NCBI GenBank assembly: GCA_002189035.1
Contig: NEEC01000415.1
Location: forward strand, 1-24,262
Source: Utricularia gibba
Lineage: Eukaryota; Streptophyta; Magnoliopsida; Lamiales; Lentibulariaceae
Direction: 5' to 3'
Length of the DNA: 24,262 nt
The notes under the pieces were generated by a model. It searched no databases, was not told the DNA's origin, and worked only from the letters and a program-made list of their open reading frames with translations. Positions 21,645 through 24,262 of the stretch are shown here, piece by piece (position 1 is the first letter of the stretch; the number at the start of each line of letters is the position of its first letter). The position numbers were made by a program, and so were the translations under genes.

Positions 21645-24135
21645 GTGCCCCCAAGACCGCCTCCTCAAGTATAAAGTAAGTTGTTGAAAAAATCATGTGG
21701 GGTGCACGTGACATCTTACTTTAAACAAATGCATCATTATTTTCGTCGACTCGCACCCGGTTGGGCTCATGAGCCGGACGAACGCAGCGCCGGACCAAGT
21801 GCCCAGTGAGAGTGGCCGACACAAAACGAGAAGTTGTTCCTTGAAAAACCTTGTAGGAAGCCCCTGAAAACCGAACGTTAATAAGTGCATCGCTTTAGTT
21901 GCCAGGCTACAACTAACTTTCGGCCCTAACCCAACCTGACCTTTGTCCCGTTCTAGGTGCCCCCAAGACCGCCTCCTCAAGTATAAAGTAAGTTGTTGAA
22001 AAAATCATGTGGGTGCACGTGACATCTTACTTTAAACAAATGCATCATTATTTTCGTCGACTCGCACCCGGTTGGGCTCATGAGCCGGACCGAACGCAGC
22101 GCCGGACCAAGTGCCCAGTGAGAGTGGCCGACACAAAACGAGAAGTTGTTCCTTGAAAAACCTTGTAGGAAGCCCCTGAAAACCGAACGTTAATAAGTGC
22201 ATCGCTTTAGTTGCCAGGCTACAACTAACTTTCGGCCCTAACCAACCTGACCTTTGTCCCGTTCTAGGTGCCCCAAGACCGCCTCCTCAAGTATAAAGTA
22301 AGTTGTTGAAAAAATCATGTGGGGTGCACGTGACATCTTACTTTAAACAAATGCATCATTATTTTCGTCGACTCGCACCCGGTTGGGCTCATGAGCCGGA
22401 CCGAACGCAGCGCCGGACCAAGTGCCCAGTGAGAGTGGCCGACACAAAACGAGAAGTTGTTCCTTGAAAAACCTTGTAGGAAGCCCTGAAAACCGAACGT
22501 TAATAAGTGCATCGCTTTAGTTGCCAGGCTACAACTAACTTTCGGCCCTAACCCAACCTGACCTTTGTCCCGTTCTAGGTGCCCCCCAAGACCGCCTCCT
22601 CAAGTATAAAGTAAGTTGTTGAAAAAATCATGTGGGGTGCACGTGACATCTTACTTTAAACAAATGCATCATTATTTTCGTCGACTCGCACCCGGGTTGG
22701 GCTCATGAGCCGGACGAACGCAGCGCCGGACCAAGTGCCCAGTGAGAGTGGCCGACACAAAACGAGAAGTTGTTCCTTGAAAAACCTTGTAGGAAGCCCC
22801 TGAAAACCGAACGTTAATAAGTGCATCGCTTTAGTTGCCAGGCTACAACTAACTTTCGGCCCTAACCCAACCTGACCTTTGTCCCTTCTAGGTGCCCCCC
22901 AAGACCGCCTCCTCAAGTATAAAGTAAGTTGTTGAAAAAATCATGTGGGGTGCACGTGACATCTTACTTTAAACAAATGCATCATTATTTTCGTCGACTC
23001 GCACCCGGTTGGGCTCATGAGCCGGACCGAACGCAGCGCCGGACCAAGTGCCCAGTGAGAGTGGCCGACACAAAACTTGTTCCTTGAAAAACCTTGTAGG
23101 AAGCCCCTGAAAACCGAACGTTAATAAGTGCATCGCTTTAGTTGCCAGGCTACAACTAACTTTCGGCCCTAACCCAACCTGACCTTTGTCCCGTTCTAGG
23201 TGCCCCCAAGACCGCCTCCTCAAGTATAAAGTAAGTTGTTGAAAAAATCATGTGGGGTGCACGTGACATCTTACTTTAAACAAATGCATCATTATTTCGT
23301 CGACTCGCACCCGGTTGGGCTCATGAGCCGGACCGAACGCAGCGCCGGACCAAGTGCCCAGTGAGAGTGGCCGACACAAAACGAGAAGTTGTTCCTTGAA
23401 AAACCTTGTAGGAAGCCCCTGAAAACCGAACGTTAATAAGTGCATCGCTTTAGTTGCCAGGCTACAACTAACTTCGCCCTAACCCAACCTGACCTTTGTC
23501 CCCTTCTAGGTGCCCCCCAAACCGCCTCCTCAAGTATAAAGTAAGTTGTTGAAAAAATCATGTGGGGTGCACGTGACATCTTACTTTAAACAAATGCATC
23601 ATTATTTTCGTCGACTCGCACCCGGTTGGGCTCATGAGCCGGACCGAACGCAGCGCCGGACCAAGTGCCCAGTGAGAGTGGCCGACACAAAACGAGAAGT
23701 TGTTCCTTGAAAAACCTTGTAGGAAGCCCCTGAAAACCGAACGTTAATAAGTGCATCGCTTTAGTTGCCAGGCTACAACTAACTTTCGGCCCTAACCCAA
23801 CCTGACCTTTGTCCCGTTCTAGGTGCCCCCCAAGACCGCCTCCTCAAGTATAAAGTAAGTTGTTGAAAAAATCATGTGGGGTGCACGTGACATCTTACTT
23901 TAAACAAATGCATCATTATTTTCGTCGACTCGCACCCGGTTGGGCTCATGAGCCGGACCGAACGCAGCGCCGGACCAAGTGCCCAGTGAGAGTGGCCGAC
24001 ACAAAACGAGAAGTTGTTCCTTGAAAAAACCTTGTAGGAAGCCCCTGAAAACCGAACGTTAATAAGTGCATCGCTTTAGTTGCCAGCTACAACTAACTTT
24101 CGGCCCTAACCCAACCTGACCTTTGTCCCCTTCTA
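21645..24135 (+). repeat. Satellite units 71-78
   Basis: Units start at 21645, 21957, 22268, 22579, 22892, 23200, 23510 and 23823, with lengths 308-313. Variants: GGACGAACG in 71 and 74; GTGGGTGC and CTAACCAACC in 72; only four C at the start of 73; CACCCGGGTTGG (extra G) in 74; loss of GAGAAG in 75 (CAAAACTTGTTCC at about 23072); TTATTTCG and ACTTCGCCC in 76; CCAAACCGCC in 77; GCCAGCTAC in 78. Unit 74 ends in TCCCTTCTAG, and units 76 and 78 end in TCCCCTTCTAG. Confidence 0.94.
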
Positions 24136-24262
24136 GTGCCCCCCAAGACCGCCTCCTCAAGTATAAAGTAAGTTGTTGAAAAAATCATGTGGGGTGCACG
24201 TGACATCTTACTTTAAACAAATGCATCATTATTTCGTCGACTCGCACCCGGTTGGGCTCATG
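24136..24262 (+). repeat. Partial satellite unit 79, cut by the window end
   Basis: The first 127 bases of a unit, from GTGCCCCCC through GGGCTCATG inside the central palindrome. It starts with a single G at the join (CTAGTG) and has TTATTTCG with one T fewer than consensus. The array clearly continues beyond the window. Confidence 0.95.

Larger units (their letters stand above)
1..24262 (+). repeat. Satellite DNA array, 313/314-base unit, 78 units plus a partial
   Basis: The same sequence recurs head to tail across the whole window with no interruption by unique DNA. Unit starts were set by eye at the GTGCCCCC that follows TTCTAG. Most units are 310-314 bases; exceptions are 162 (unit 9), 286 (unit 22), 294 (unit 70) and 305-308 (units 6, 8, 10, 23, 59, 75). 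All units have the same orientation. Copies differ mainly by one- or two-base deletions. Hand-counted GC of the first unit is about 49%. The repeat family is not one I recognise. A centromeric, pericentromeric or subtelomeric location is inferred from array type alone. Confidence 0.98.

Noticed and set aside
1-24262. CRISPR array
   Set aside because: There are no short repeats separated by unique spacers; the full 313-base unit repeats without unique DNA between copies.
1-24262. Tandem ribosomal or other RNA gene cluster
   Set aside because: I recognise no rRNA, 5S or snRNA sequence in the unit, and no conserved internal promoter boxes.

Overview
The whole window is one head-to-tail satellite DNA array on the + strand. 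No gene, RNA gene, mobile element, CRISPR array or unique flank is visible. The sequence enters and leaves inside the repeat, so neither edge of the array is seen. I count 78 units plus a 127-base partial unit at the right end. A consensus unit is 313 bases, or 314 when a C-run near its start has six C instead of five. Hand-counted GC of the first unit is about 49% (155 of 314), with 18 CpG dinucleotides.

Organism: long, highly homogenised arrays with a unit near two nucleosomes in length are typical of eukaryotic centromeric, pericentromeric or subtelomeric heterochromatin. A flowering plant is plausible, because 155-180 base satellites and their dimers are common there, but I do not recognise the family and cannot exclude another eukaryote. 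It does not look prokaryotic.

Layout: units 1-5 (1-1566) are near consensus. Units 6-11 (1567-3267) are eroded and include a half-length copy at 2491-2652. Units 12-20 (3268-6076) carry scattered small indels. Units 21-23 (6077-6978) are disturbed, with a replaced block at about 6513-6531. Units 24-37 (6979-11361) are the most uniform stretch. Units 38-58 (11362-17926) are near consensus. Units 59-63 (17927-19476) form a run sharing one rare variant. Units 64-69 (19477-21350) include a copy sharing a rare variant with one twenty units upstream. Unit 70 (21351-21644) has several deletions. Units 71-78 (21645-24135) are near consensus, followed by the partial unit.

The main structural observation is that each unit appears to be an old dimer. 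Bases 1-156 and 157-314 both begin with GTGCCC and share blocks in the same order (AAGTTGTT...TGAAAAA, then AC.TTAA...TGCATC), offset by 154-158 bases. The second observation is that copies differ almost only by small deletions and hardly at all by substitutions. That points either to very recent homogenisation or to residual long-read consensus error. Short open frames recur on both strands, but frame-breaking indels and non-ATG starts argue that none is a gene.
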